64,000 bases of DNA from Pseudorhizobium banfieldiae (GTDB lineage: Bacteria > Pseudomonadota > Alphaproteobacteria > Rhizobiales > Rhizobiaceae): assembly GCF_000967425.1 (NCBI RefSeq), contig NZ_FO082820.1, forward strand, positions 1,364,001-1,428,000. The letters run 5' to 3'. Numbering within the stretch: the stretch's first letter is position 1; each line of letters opens with the position of its first letter. This document shows, piece by piece, positions 50,595 through 58,805 of this stretch. A program made the translations under genes and the position numbers. The notes under the pieces were generated by a model. That model did not search any database and was not told the origin of the DNA. It worked only from the letters and a program-made list of their open reading frames with translations.

Positions 50595-51061
50595 TGTTGA
50601 TGGCATGGGGACCGTACCGGTTCACGGTACCGAATTATTCGGTCGAGACGATCCGGCGGTCCGTCCAGCCACGGGTGGAGCCGCAGCCGGTTATCGGGGC
50701 GACTCCTCCTCTCCACAAGCTCGGCCCGGGCAATGAGGTGATCAACCTCGAGTCCACCTTCCACCCCCATCACTTCAACAAGCGCGGCCTGACCCAGCTG
50801 GCAGCGGTGAGACAGGCGGTCAACGCGCTGACGCCGCTGCCACTGGTTCACATCAACGGGAACGGCATGAACATCTTCGGGATGTGGACGGCCATCTCGA
50901 TCGACGACGAGGAGACGATCTTCGACACCCACGGCACGCCGTGCATGGTCGTCGCCAACCTGTCGCTTATGCGTGAAGACCCATCGCCGGCTCGGTCGCT
51001 CGCCATCCAGGCGGCGGTCGCCGGCATCAACTTCAGTCTGTCATTGAGGCTTGGTTTCTGA
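50594..51061 (+). CDS. Tail protein U
   Basis: A 155-aa P2 gpU-like tail tip protein. The N-terminus MLMAWGPYRFTVPNYSVETI and the middle NEVINLESTFHPH / LVHINGNGMNIFGMWTAISI match the family. It sits between tape measure and D as in P2. The ATG overlaps the tape-measure stop. Confidence 0.88.
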   Translation: MLMAWGPYRFTVPNYSVETIRRSVQPRVEPQPVIGATPPLHKLGPGNEVINLESTFHPHHFNKRGLTQLAAVRQAVNALTPLPLVHINGNGMNIFGMWTAISIDDEETIFDTHGTPCMVVANLSLMREDPSPARSLAIQAAVAGINFSLSLRLGF

Positions 51062-52068
51062 TGCCCACTCCCGTCTTCTACATCAAAGCTGACGGGAAGG
51101 ACGTCACCGACAATCTCCGTGGCGTCGGCATCACGATGACGATCACTGACAGCGAAGGCCTGTCGGCCGACACGCTGCAGCTGGAGATCGACGACATCGA
51201 CGGCAGCGTCGAAGCACCGCGCACCGGCGTCGTGCTCAACCCTATCGGCGGTTACGAGGGGAACCTCAGGGATTTCGGTCTCTTCATCGTCGACAGCGTC
51301 ACCTACACCGGCTGGCCGCAGAAGATCTCGGTCGATGCCAAGTCTGTAGCGGCGAAGTCCCTCGCCAAGCAGCGCGAGCCGAAGGCGTACCCGAAGAAGG
51401 ACTTCCCCACCTACGGCGACATCTTTCAGGAGGTGGCCTCGAGCATTGGTCTCACCCTCAAGATGGACAGCAAGCTGAAGGCGATCGAAAACCAGTATGA
51501 GGCGCAGGCCGAAGAAGACGGCCTTGAGTTCCTGACCCGCATCAGCGGAAAGATCAACGCCTCCGTCACCGTCAAGGCCATGAACCTGGTGGTGGCGATC
51601 AAGGGGGCAGGGCGAAGCGCCAGCGGCGCGCAACTCGATCGCATCAGGGTGGCCAAGGGGTACAATCTCCTCGACTACAGCGTGACCGAGAGGGACGAGC
51701 CGAAGCACAGCGAGGTGGAGGCCACCTATTACGACCGCGACAAGAACGAGCGCGCATCTGTCTCTGTCTCCACCGGACTCGAGGGGCCGAAGTTCCTGAT
51801 CCGGAGCGCCTTCCAGAACGAGGCGGAAGCCAAGGAGGCAGCGGAGTCGCAGGCGAAGGAGCTCACCCGAATGCAAGGGGAGGCGACCTTCACCATAGAC
51901 GGAGATCCGTTCGCGATGGCTGAGGCATGGGCCGACGTCACCGGATGCCGCACGCGGGTGGATGGGGAGTGGCGCATCCGGACCGTGACGCACAACTTCA
52001 GCTCCGGATCCCCGTACACCAACACGCTCCAGTGCGGCACAACCTCAGAGGAGGGCGGAGACGAATGA
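51061..52068 (+). CDS. Tail hub protein D (late control D family)
   Basis: A 335-aa P2 gpD-type hub protein. The N-terminal half has FYIKADGKDVTDNLRGVGIT and KAVAAKSLAKQREPKAY-like basic segments; the middle has ENQYEAQAEEDGLEFLTRIS (about 140-159). The C-terminus WRIRTVTHNFSSGSPYTNTL is typical. It anchors the gpV spike. The historical name late control does not imply regulation. Confidence 0.9.
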   Translation: MPTPVFYIKADGKDVTDNLRGVGITMTITDSEGLSADTLQLEIDDIDGSVEAPRTGVVLNPIGGYEGNLRDFGLFIVDSVTYTGWPQKISVDAKSVAAKSLAKQREPKAYPKKDFPTYGDIFQEVASSIGLTLKMDSKLKAIENQYEAQAEEDGLEFLTRISGKINASVTVKAMNLVVAIKGAGRSASGAQLDRIRVAKGYNLLDYSVTERDEPKHSEVEATYYDRDKNERASVSVSTGLEGPKFLIRSAFQNEAEAKEAAESQAKELTRMQGEATFTIDGDPFAMAEAWADVTGCRTRVDGEWRIRTVTHNFSSGSPYTNTLQCGTTSEEGGDE

Positions 52069-52310
52069 AGGACCGGTTCCTCACGGCTGCGGATGGGTCG
52101 ACGATCTACGTGACCATGGACGGCGACACTGTCGACGCTGTCGCCTACGCCAGGTTCGGCGTTCACGCCAAGCACACCGAAGAGATCTACGAGTTGAACC
52201 CTCACCTCGTCCTTCTCGATGTTGTCCTGCCCGCCGGCGTAACCATCAAGTTGCCGGCCGCTACCGTACAAGCACCTCAGCCCAGGCCGACACGTCAGCT
52301 TTGGGAATGA
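52065..52310 (+). CDS. Tail protein X (LysM-like)
   Basis: An 81-aa P2 gpX-like protein. Residues about 17-65 (GDTVDAVAYARFG, then EEIYELNPHL and LPAGVTIKLP) have the LysM-like pattern. The start at 52065 overlaps the D stop by 4 bp, fixing it. It is the last tail gene before the terminator pair. Confidence 0.85.
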   Translation: MKDRFLTAADGSTIYVTMDGDTVDAVAYARFGVHAKHTEEIYELNPHLVLLDVVLPAGVTIKLPAATVQAPQPRPTRQLWE

Positions 52311-52333
52311 GCGGTCACGAGCGACCGTGATCT

Positions 52334-52366
52334 GCTGCCCGCCCTCCTTCCACCCAGGGCGGGCAG
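52334..52366 (+). other. Perfect 11-bp hairpin after the tail operon
   Basis: CTGCCCGCCCT, 11-nt loop, AGGGCGGGCAG. There is no T tract, so it is more likely an mRNA-stabilising or pausing hairpin ahead of the terminator at 52381. Confidence 0.6.
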
Positions 52367-52380
52367 CGACCCTGTCATTA

Positions 52381-52414
52381 AGCCCCGTGCCTCACCGCCG
52401 GGGCTTTTTCTTTT
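52381..52414 (+). terminator. Intrinsic terminator between tail and lysis genes
   Basis: AGCCCCG, 11-nt loop, CGGGGCT followed by a T-rich tract (TTTTCTTTT). It separates structural from lysis transcription; the endolysin gene begins 13 bp later. Confidence 0.85.
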
Positions 52415-52426
52415 CAAAGGTGAACT

Positions 52427-53188
52427 ATGGCAACGCTTCTCAAGCTCGGCTCGAAGGGCAAGGCAGTCGAGGAGGTGCAGACGCTCCTCAACAAGACCCC
52501 GGCCAAGCCGAAGTTGACGGTCGACGGTGATTTCGGCGGCAAGACGGACAAGGCAGTCAGGCACTTCCAGGAGAAGAGCGGTCTGGTTGTCGACGGAAAG
52601 GTCGGGCCTCAGACGCTCGCCGCCCTGAAGCAGACCGTGGCACCGCTGAAGCCAGGCAGGCCGGAGCCAGCGAAGGGGGCGATCGTCTCCCCGGTACCAG
52701 AGACGGGGCCCACCTCTGTCTCGCCAGCGCCGCCGCCGAACGCCAAGAGCGTGAGGATCCTCGACACGTCCCGCGTTATCGAGGAAGTCATCGTCCACTG
52801 CACGGCCACGCCGGAGGGGAAAGACTTCACGGTCGACGACGTCCGGGCATGGCACAAGCAGCGCGGATGGTCGGACATCGGCTATCACTTTCTGGTCTAC
52901 CGGGACGGACGGGTCATAGCCGGCAGACCCATCGGCCAGGTCGGCGCCCATGTCAGCGGCCGGAATACCGGCACCGTCGGCATCGCTTACATCGGTGGGC
53001 TCGCGGCCGACGGCCAGAAGGCAAAGGACACGCGCACCGACGCGCAGCGATCCTCCCTGCTGTGGCTCACCATGCAGCTCGCAGCCAAGTTCCCGGTCCG
53101 CAAGGTCAGCGGGCACAATGAGTACGCATCCAAGGCATGCCCCTCGTTCGATGTCCGCAAGGACCAGCTTTCGACGCTGGCTCGCTGA
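52427..53188 (+). CDS. Endolysin: peptidoglycan-binding + amidase_2
   Basis: A 253-aa N-acetylmuramoyl-L-alanine amidase. Residues about 1-68 form a PG_binding_1 domain (LGSKGKAVEEVQTLLNKTPA, then GLVVDGKVGPQTLAAL). A Pro/Ala linker follows. Residues about 105-250 are an amidase_2 domain with zinc ligand His in VHCTATPEG, then GYHFLVYRDG, GAHVSG and a final HNEYASKACPSF. It has no signal peptide, so it needs a holin. It starts the lysis cassette. Confidence 0.92.
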   Translation: MATLLKLGSKGKAVEEVQTLLNKTPAKPKLTVDGDFGGKTDKAVRHFQEKSGLVVDGKVGPQTLAALKQTVAPLKPGRPEPAKGAIVSPVPETGPTSVSPAPPPNAKSVRILDTSRVIEEVIVHCTATPEGKDFTVDDVRAWHKQRGWSDIGYHFLVYRDGRVIAGRPIGQVGAHVSGRNTGTVGIAYIGGLAADGQKAKDTRTDAQRSSLLWLTMQLAAKFPVRKVSGHNEYASKACPSFDVRKDQLSTLAR

Positions 53189-53211
53189 CTCAGCTCAAAA
53201 GGAACACCGAC

Positions 53212-53529
53212 ATGAAAAACCTCGCACTGGTGGCGACGGCGGCGCTTGCGCTGTCCGCTTGCACCACACTGGATGGCTCGTTGGAAAACAACGTGGCCAC
53301 CACCTGCCGGATCTCCCAAGCCACCTACGCCGCCTTCGTGGTTGCCTCCGTGGCGGGAGAGTGGTCGCCCCGCACCGTCGCCAAGGTCGAGGTTGCCTAC
53401 GGCGCCCTCGCTGCGGTGTGCAACGACCCCGACGGTGTGAAGGCTGAGGATCTCCCGCTGATCGTCGCCAACGCCTACGCCGACTTCATCCAGGCCACGA
53501 GAAGCGCTCGGGCCGCAGCAAGGAACTGA
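53212..53529 (+). CDS. Phage lipoprotein
   Basis: A 105-aa protein with a lipoprotein signal (MKNLALVATAALALSACTTL) and a lipobox LSAC, Cys at residue 17. The mature part is helical with a second Cys pair. Location in the lysis cassette suggests an outer-membrane lysis accessory; it is longer than a typical Rz1 spanin and not Pro-rich, so spanin identity is uncertain. The start at 53212 has AAAAGGA upstream. Confidence 0.7.
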   Translation: MKNLALVATAALALSACTTLDGSLENNVATTCRISQATYAAFVVASVAGEWSPRTVAKVEVAYGALAAVCNDPDGVKAEDLPLIVANAYADFIQATRSARAAARN

Positions 53530-53533
53530 GACC

Positions 53534-54031
53534 ATGCGTCACCCCCTTCATATCGCCGTTCTCTGCATCGTGCTGTCTCTCGCTGCCTTCGTGGCGTGGC
53601 CGGCATTCTCTCAGGTCGTTGACGCGGAGCCTGTCATCTCCCCGTCCTCGGTCTGGTACGACATCTGGACCATCGTGCAGCCCGTCATTGTCCTGCTCAT
53701 CTCGACAGTGGGGCCGGTTCTCGTCGCCTGGCTGAGTGCCCGGCTCATCGCGCTGTTGAAGGTGAGCGACGAAAACCAGAAGGCTGCGCTTGAGGCGAAG
53801 CTGCGGGATGCCTTGCATCAGTCGGCAGCGAACGCCCTGAAGTACGCTCTGGTAAGGGCGGGTCTCCCGGCAGGGGCGCATGTCGCCGGCGCGGTTATTG
53901 ATGAGGCCATGCGCTACGTCGAGGAGAAGAACCCCGACGCGCTGGACAAGCTCGGCGTCCACTCCGAAGCGCTGCGCGAAATCATCATGAGTAAGGTTCC
54001 GGATCTCCTCGGAACACAGGCGATAAGGTAG
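53534..54031 (+). CDS. Holin-like membrane protein (LLH-type pattern)
   Basis: A 165-aa protein. An N-terminal hydrophobic segment (about 7-27) is followed by a second span (about 47-70, VQPVIVLLISTVGPVLVAWL) and an amphipathic region with ALVRAGLPAGAHVAGAVIDE and YVEEKNPDALDKLGV, resembling phage LLH-type holins. It would open the inner membrane for the endolysin. Position one gene after the endolysin supports this. Holin activity is inferred. Confidence 0.65.
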   Translation: MRHPLHIAVLCIVLSLAAFVAWPAFSQVVDAEPVISPSSVWYDIWTIVQPVIVLLISTVGPVLVAWLSARLIALLKVSDENQKAALEAKLRDALHQSAANALKYALVRAGLPAGAHVAGAVIDEAMRYVEEKNPDALDKLGVHSEALREIIMSKVPDLLGTQAIR

Positions 54032-54066
54032 GCTGAGGGCAGCCTCCAGCGGTAAGGAGCTAACCG

Positions 54067-54405
54067 ATGGATGAGACGTCTGTCCTCCATGCAACAAAGA
54101 CCCTGGTCGACTATGACCCTCTCCTCGGTTCCCTGCTGGTGCTGGCATTGGCGGGGATCGTCGCCCTGTTCCTGTGGGCGAAGTCTCTTCTGAAGCAGTT
54201 GACGCAGTCTCAGGCCAACCACCTCGAGGACGTGCGCAAGTACGCCGACGAGGGGGCCTCGACCCGGGCAATCGTCAGCGCCAACACTGAGCAGATCCGA
54301 TCAACCGGGGAGCATGTGGCGAAGATGTTCGAGCTCGCTAGAACCCACCACGAAACGACGTCGAGGCTGTTCGACTTCGTCAAGGAGAGGATGCGTCACC
54401 AATGA
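54067..54405 (+). CDS. Membrane-anchored coiled-coil protein, spanin-like candidate
   Basis: A 112-aa protein with one transmembrane helix (LLVLALAGIVALFLWA, about 23-38) and a long helical, charged C-terminus. The layout is that of an inner-membrane spanin (Rz), with the lipoprotein two genes upstream as a possible partner. The stop overlaps the next start by 4 bp. Function is inferred from layout only. Confidence 0.55.
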   Translation: MDETSVLHATKTLVDYDPLLGSLLVLALAGIVALFLWAKSLLKQLTQSQANHLEDVRKYADEGASTRAIVSANTEQIRSTGEHVAKMFELARTHHETTSRLFDFVKERMRHQ

Positions 54406-54641
54406 GCTTGTCCTCCTTCTTCGAGAAACTCGTCGGTGGGCGGACGCTCGCCAAGAACAGAAGCCGTATTTCGAGCGCCCTTGCCGCTGAGAGGGAGAGG
54501 CTGGAGGAAGTCACGAAGGAGCTGGCTGGCGAGGTGAGACAGAATGTGCAGGTCTCGGAGTCGACCAACCGGGTGCTCAACAACATGACGCAGGCAATGA
54601 TAATGCTGGAGGCCAACCGTGGCGCAAGAACAAAAGCCTAA
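54402..54641 (+). CDS. Small coiled-coil protein
   Basis: A 79-aa, almost entirely helical protein with heptad-like repeats (LAAERERLEEVTKELAGEV). It overlaps both neighbours (4 bp upstream, 23 bp downstream). It is cytoplasmic by sequence. It could partner the coiled coil of the upstream membrane protein. No family recognised. Confidence 0.55.
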   Translation: MSLSSFFEKLVGGRTLAKNRSRISSALAAERERLEEVTKELAGEVRQNVQVSESTNRVLNNMTQAMIMLEANRGARTKA

Positions 54642-55293
54642 CTATCTGCTCATGGCGTCCCTGTCCCTCGTAGCCGCCTACTGGATCTTCGCCCCGTTCG
54701 TAACCAACCCCTACCTGTCGATCGCATGCGCTCTGATGCTGCTCGTTTCCGCCACCCTGGCAATGCTCGAGTACGCCCCGGAGACGTACCTGGTGGTCGT
54801 GAAGAGATGGCGCAGCTCAGACCCTGAGGGCAGGGGGAGAGGCAGCCACCTGGCGATCTATGGCGTGTTCCTGATCTCCTTCGGGTCGGTCTTCTCTGGC
54901 GCTTACGGTCTCTTGTGGGCCGCAGCCGGCCAGCCACCCGACTGGATTGGATCTGCCTCTGCCAACTTCGGCCGCGCATGCCATGCCGTCGGTTTTGCGC
55001 TGATGCAGGCGAGCCCGAACCTCACCGCCAAGGGGCTCCAGTTCGACAAGGGCTGGCTGTCGATCGCCATCGGAGCGGTCATCCTCATCCTGATCGGCTT
55101 CTACATCGGCGTCTCCGTCAACGTCGTTGAGATGACCGAGTCCATGCGGACGTGGAAGTCGTATTCCGATTCCCGCCTTGGATGCCCGCCTCCAGAAGGA
55201 GGGGGCGTCCAGTATGCGGTGTCCGGTGAAACGCGCTGCCTGGTGACAGGTGGTGGCGAGAAGCGCGGCGGCTCGCCCGTCGTCGCTGAATAG
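54619..55293 (+). CDS. Multi-span membrane protein of the lysis region
   Basis: A 224-aa protein with about four hydrophobic spans (about 10-27, 32-48, 78-100 and 145-168) and a polar Gly-rich tail. It uses a GTG start at 54619 inside the previous gene. It is the last phage gene before the terminator and host junction. It might be a superinfection-exclusion or lysogenic conversion protein, as last genes of prophages often are; no family recognised. Confidence 0.6.
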   Translation: MAQEQKPNYLLMASLSLVAAYWIFAPFVTNPYLSIACALMLLVSATLAMLEYAPETYLVVVKRWRSSDPEGRGRGSHLAIYGVFLISFGSVFSGAYGLLWAAAGQPPDWIGSASANFGRACHAVGFALMQASPNLTAKGLQFDKGWLSIAIGAVILILIGFYIGVSVNVVEMTESMRTWKSYSDSRLGCPPPEGGGVQYAVSGETRCLVTGGGEKRGGSPVVAE

Positions 55294-55322
55294 TTCCCTG
55301 CTCCTCCCAAGGAGTGACTTGG

Positions 55323-55351
55323 CCCCGGCGCTTCGGCGTCGGGGTCTTTTT
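55323..55351 (+). terminator. Intrinsic terminator at the prophage right end
   Basis: CCCCGGCGC, TTCG loop, GCGTCGGGG (one mismatch pair), then TCTTTTTG. This is a strong terminator that closes the lysis operon and marks the end of the phage genes. Confidence 0.88.
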
Positions 55352-55609
55352 GCGTTTCAGGGTTCGATCTCGGCCGAAACTTCAGGACACAAACCAGTAC
55401 CTGCGTCAGGACACAAATCGAAAATCATTGGTGGGAAAATCCCACGTTTCCGGGCTTTCCGGAGGAAGTTGGTAGCACGCTACCCGCTCCAGCTTCCCCA
55501 TAGATAACGGTTCCAGTGTACGACCACATGTCTTCTGCTGCTTGTTTGCGGCGATTCCTTGGATTTGCCACAGGAGTGTCCAACGCTTTGGCGTTGGATG
55601 GAGGGCGTG
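55352..55609. other. Prophage-host junction region, candidate attR
   Basis: No gene seen. Two direct 12-bp repeats TCAGGACACAAA (55382-55393 and 55406-55417, 24 bp apart) lie 14 bp before a perfect palindrome GTGGGA-AAA-TCCCAC (55431-55445). Repeats of this kind can be arm- and core-type integrase sites. A second hairpin (CCAACGC/GCGTTGG, about 55580-55597) lies before the host gene. The exact attachment core cannot be fixed without the left end. Confidence 0.4.
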
Positions 55610-55915
55610 ATGCAGGAGCATATTCAATCTGAAAGGCATCGAAGCCGGTATCGGATGGTATTCCTGATCCTCTCGGCTCTGGTGCTGCTCGTCCCGATGA
55701 TCGCCATGCGCTTCACTTCGGAGGTGAACTGGGGCGCGGAAGACTTCGCGGCGGCGGCGGCCCTTCTGGGCACCGGCTGGCTCTCGACCGAGCTCGGATT
55801 TCGCCTTGTGAGGAGTGGCCGTGGCAGGCTGCTCATATCGGCCGCCGTTGCACTCGCAGCGCTCGGTCTATGGGCGCATCTTGCGGTGGGCATTTGGCCG
55901 ATGGACGGTGGATGA
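55610..55915 (+). CDS. Small multi-span membrane protein (host)
   Basis: A 101-aa protein with three probable transmembrane segments (about 14-33, 37-58 and 66-92), flanked by an Arg-rich N-terminus (ERHRSRYR). The start at 55610 has GGAGGGCG upstream. It looks like a host chromosomal gene beyond the prophage and has no phage-like neighbour. Family not recognised. Confidence 0.6.
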   Translation: MQEHIQSERHRSRYRMVFLILSALVLLVPMIAMRFTSEVNWGAEDFAAAAALLGTGWLSTELGFRLVRSGRGRLLISAAVALAALGLWAHLAVGIWPMDGG

Positions 55916-55987
55916 GGCCTTCCGTCCGCCGTGGATGCCCCATAAGGTGGCGCGGCGTCACAGTCTAAGAACAGGGGTGGGAGCTTT

Positions 55988-56782
55988 ATGCCGACTAAGC
56001 GGATTGTTGGCCGTGTTCTCGCCGTCCTCATATCCATCCTCTCCCTCCAGCTGGCACCTGCGGCGCCGGCGGCGGCGCAGCAGCGCGTTACCATCTTCGC
56101 GGCGGCCAGCATGAAAAACGCGCTCGACGCGGTGAGCGCAGCGTGGACCCGAAAAAGCGGTATCCAGACCAGCATTTCCTATGCCGCCACCTCGGCACTC
56201 GCCAAGCAGATCGAAGCAGGTGCGCCCGCGGATGTCTTCATCTCAGCGGATGCCGAATGGATGGATTATCTTGAGGAACGGGATCTCATCCAGGACGGCA
56301 GCCGCACCGATCTTCTCGGCAACCGTATCGTTCTGATCGCAGCCAGCGGCGCGGAGAGCGTCACAATCGCTCCAGGCTTCGACCTTCTGGGCCTCCTCGG
56401 TGATGGCAGGCTTGCCATGGCTTCGCCGGATGCCGTTCCGGCTGGCCGCTATGGCAAGGCTGCCCTGCAGGCGCTGGGTGTGTGGGATGTGGTCGAATCG
56501 AGAGTTGCCGGGGCAGAGAATGTTCGCGCCGCCCTCCAATATGTCTCCCGCGGGGAAGCCCCTTACGGCATCGTCTACGGGACCGACGCGAAGGCGGATC
56601 CGGGCGTCGCCGTGGTGGGAACCTTTCCCGAGCATACCCATCCGCCCATAGTCTATCCAGTGGCATTGCTGAAGGACGGCGGAAGTTCGGCTTCGGCCGA
56701 TTGCCTCGAATTTCTCAAGTCAGCCGAGGCGGGCGCCCTGTTCGAAGCTGAAGGCTTCAAGGTTCTGGCGGCCCGCCCCTAG
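55988..56782 (+). CDS. modA: Molybdate ABC transporter substrate-binding protein
   Basis: Periplasmic molybdate (or tungstate) binding protein of 264 aa. A signal peptide (about 1-30, ending AAA) is followed by the ModA fold: VTIFAAASMKNALDAVSAAW (about 34-53), SYAATSALAKQIEAGAPADV (about 62-81) and FISADAEWMDYL. The binding Ser/Thr in ASM and the VPAGRYGKAAL segment are as in ModA. The permease and ATPase genes modB and modC are not next to it; a tuf gene follows. It may be a stand-alone modA or belong to a scattered operon. Confidence 0.88.
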   Translation: MPTKRIVGRVLAVLISILSLQLAPAAPAAAQQRVTIFAAASMKNALDAVSAAWTRKSGIQTSISYAATSALAKQIEAGAPADVFISADAEWMDYLEERDLIQDGSRTDLLGNRIVLIAASGAESVTIAPGFDLLGLLGDGRLAMASPDAVPAGRYGKAALQALGVWDVVESRVAGAENVRAALQYVSRGEAPYGIVYGTDAKADPGVAVVGTFPEHTHPPIVYPVALLKDGGSSASADCLEFLKSAEAGALFEAEGFKVLAARP

Positions 56783-56925
56783 CACCCCCGCGCAGGCGAC
56801 GGTGAGCTCTCCTTCTCCGCAGCCGAGGCCGCAAGCAATTATGTCTTGCGCATCTTGAGCGAAAGCCTTAAACGGCCACACCAAACCCGCGCGCCGGGTC
56901 CACATCAGTCCACAGGAAGCATTCA

Positions 56926-58103
56926 ATGGCAAAGAGCAAGTTTGAGCGGACGAAGCCGCACGTCAACATTGGCACGATTGGTCACGTTGACCATGGCAAG
57001 ACGTCGCTGACGGCAGCGATCACGAAGTACTTCGGCGAGTTCAAGGCGTATGACCAGATCGACGCCGCTCCTGAAGAGAAGGCGCGCGGCATCACGATCT
57101 CGACGGCCCACGTCGAGTACGAGACGGCCAACCGTCACTATGCGCACGTCGACTGCCCCGGCCACGCTGACTACGTGAAGAACATGATCACCGGTGCTGC
57201 CCAGATGGATGGCGCGATCCTGGTCTGCTCGGCTGCCGATGGCCCGATGCCGCAGACCCGCGAGCACATCCTGCTCGCCCGTCAGGTTGGCGTTCCGGCG
57301 ATCGTCGTCTTCCTCAACAAGGTCGACCAGGTCGACGACGCAGAACTTCTCGAGCTCGTCGAGCTGGAAGTTCGCGAACTCCTGTCGTCCTACGACTTCC
57401 CGGGTGACGACATTCCGGTCGTCAAGGGCTCGGCTCTTGCTGCACTGGAAGATTCGGACAAGAAGATCGGCGAAGACGCGATCCGCGAACTGATGGCCGC
57501 TGTCGACGCCTACATCCCGACGCCTGAGCGTCCGATCGACCAGCCCTTCCTGATGCCGGTCGAAGACGTGTTCTCGATCTCGGGCCGCGGCACCGGTTGC
57601 CACGGGTCGCGTCGAGCGCGGCGTCATCAAGGTTGGTGAGGAAATCGAGATCGTCGGCATCCGTCCGACGACGAAGACGACCTGCACGGGCGTCGAGATG
57701 TTCCGCAAGCTGCTCGACCAGGGCCAGGCCGGCGACAACATCGGCGCGCTGCTTCGCGGTGTCGACCGCAACGGCATCGAGCGTGGTTCAGGTTCTGTGC
57801 AAGCCGGGTTCGGTCAAGCCGCACAAGAAGTTCAAGGCAGAAGCCTACATCCTGACGAAGGAAGAGGGCGGCCGTCATACGCCGTTCTTCACGAACTACC
57901 GTCCGCAGTTCTACTTCCGCACGACGGATGTGACGGGCATCGTGACGCTTCCGGAAGGCACGGAAATGGTCATGCCGGGCGACAACGTCACGGTTGACGT
58001 CGAGCTGATCGTTCCGATCGCGATGGAAGAAAAGCTGCGCTTCGCCATCCGCGAAGGCGGCCGCACCGTCGGCGCCGGCATCGTCGCCTCGATCATCGAG
58101 TAA
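56926..58103 (+). pseudogene. tuf: Elongation factor Tu, with two single-base insertions
   Basis: EF-Tu delivers aminoacyl-tRNA to the ribosome. The frame starts [20 protein letters not shown] and contains [18 protein letters not shown] and FLNKVD. At 57595-57596 an extra G (ACCGGTTGCC) shifts the frame after GRGT; the middle part is in the next frame. At 57787-57788 an extra T (GGTTCAGG) shifts it again, and the C-terminal part ends normally at 58103. All residues are otherwise intact. Either a decayed copy (rhizobia usually have two tuf genes) or two consensus errors. Not functional as read. Confidence 0.88.
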
Positions 58104-58130
58104 TCGACTTATCCCTCACGGGAAATACGA

Positions 58131-58161
58131 AAGCCCCGCCAGCAACGGCGGGGCTTTTTTC
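58131..58161 (+). terminator. Intrinsic terminator after tuf
   Basis: AGCCCCGCC, 6-nt loop, GGCGGGGCT, then a T run. It ends the tuf transcript, so the tRNA-Trp/secE/nusG unit has a separate promoter. Confidence 0.9.
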
Positions 58162-58253
58162 GTTGGGGCGGGCCGCGCGAGGTGCTTCACCGGGCGGTGA
58201 CCTCGGGCCAGGGAAGAAAGTCCGGGGCAGGGGCTTTTTGCCGCGAATAATGC

Positions 58254-58282
58254 TTGTCATTGCCACGCAAGTTGAATATTAA
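58254..58282 (+). promoter_or_regulatory. Sigma70-type promoter upstream of tRNA-Trp
   Basis: TTGTCA (58254-58259), 17-nt spacer, TATTAA (58277-58282). Transcription would begin near 58289, about 35 bp before the tRNA. It lies after the tuf terminator and before the tRNA gene, fitting a separate tRNA-secE-nusG transcript. Confidence 0.7.
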
Positions 58283-58323
58283 CCCGCCTGTTCCGGCGGC
58301 ACGATGCGTCGCGGGGATGATCA

Positions 58324-58399
<76 letters not shown>

Positions 58400-58590
58400 G
58401 TCCTTCCGCTGCGCGGACCGTCGCGGCGGCGTCGAAGGGCGGGGCTGTCGGTCGTGCGGCTGGCGAATTTCATCGGACATCGATTCCCTCTTGTGAAAGC
58501 GGGAATGGGAGTCTATGTAGGGCAAAACAGACACGCGGTGCGTGGGGCTGAACGAGATCAGCTTTACGTGCCGTAATGGCGTGGACATCG

Positions 58591-58791
58591 ATGGCTTCCA
58601 AGACCAACCCAGTACAGTTTCTGCAGCAGGTTCGCTCCGAGGCCTCCAAGATTACCTGGCCTTCGCGCCGGGAGACGATGATCTCCACTGCGATGGTCCT
58701 ACTGATGGTCATATTCGCTGCGCTGTTTTTCTTTGCTGCTGACCAGCTTATCGGCTGGCTGATCGGCCTTGTGCTGAACATCGGCAATTGA
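58591..58791 (+). CDS. secE: SecE preprotein translocase subunit
   Basis: A 66-aa SecE stabilising SecY in the inner membrane. It has the conserved EASKITWPSRRETMISTAMV segment (about 14-33) and one C-terminal transmembrane helix (LLMVIFAALFFFAADQLIGW). The start at 58591 (MASKTNPVQ) is chosen because it fits the family N-terminus; ATGs at 58576 and earlier are unlikely. It is followed directly by nusG. Confidence 0.95.
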   Translation: MASKTNPVQFLQQVRSEASKITWPSRRETMISTAMVLLMVIFAALFFFAADQLIGWLIGLVLNIGN

Positions 58792-58805
58792 TTGTGGAGA
58801 TGAAG

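Noticed and set aside
55360..55387. GGTTCGATCT after the last terminator considered as a tRNA 3' end at the integration site
   Set aside because: No acceptor or anticodon arm can be formed around it.
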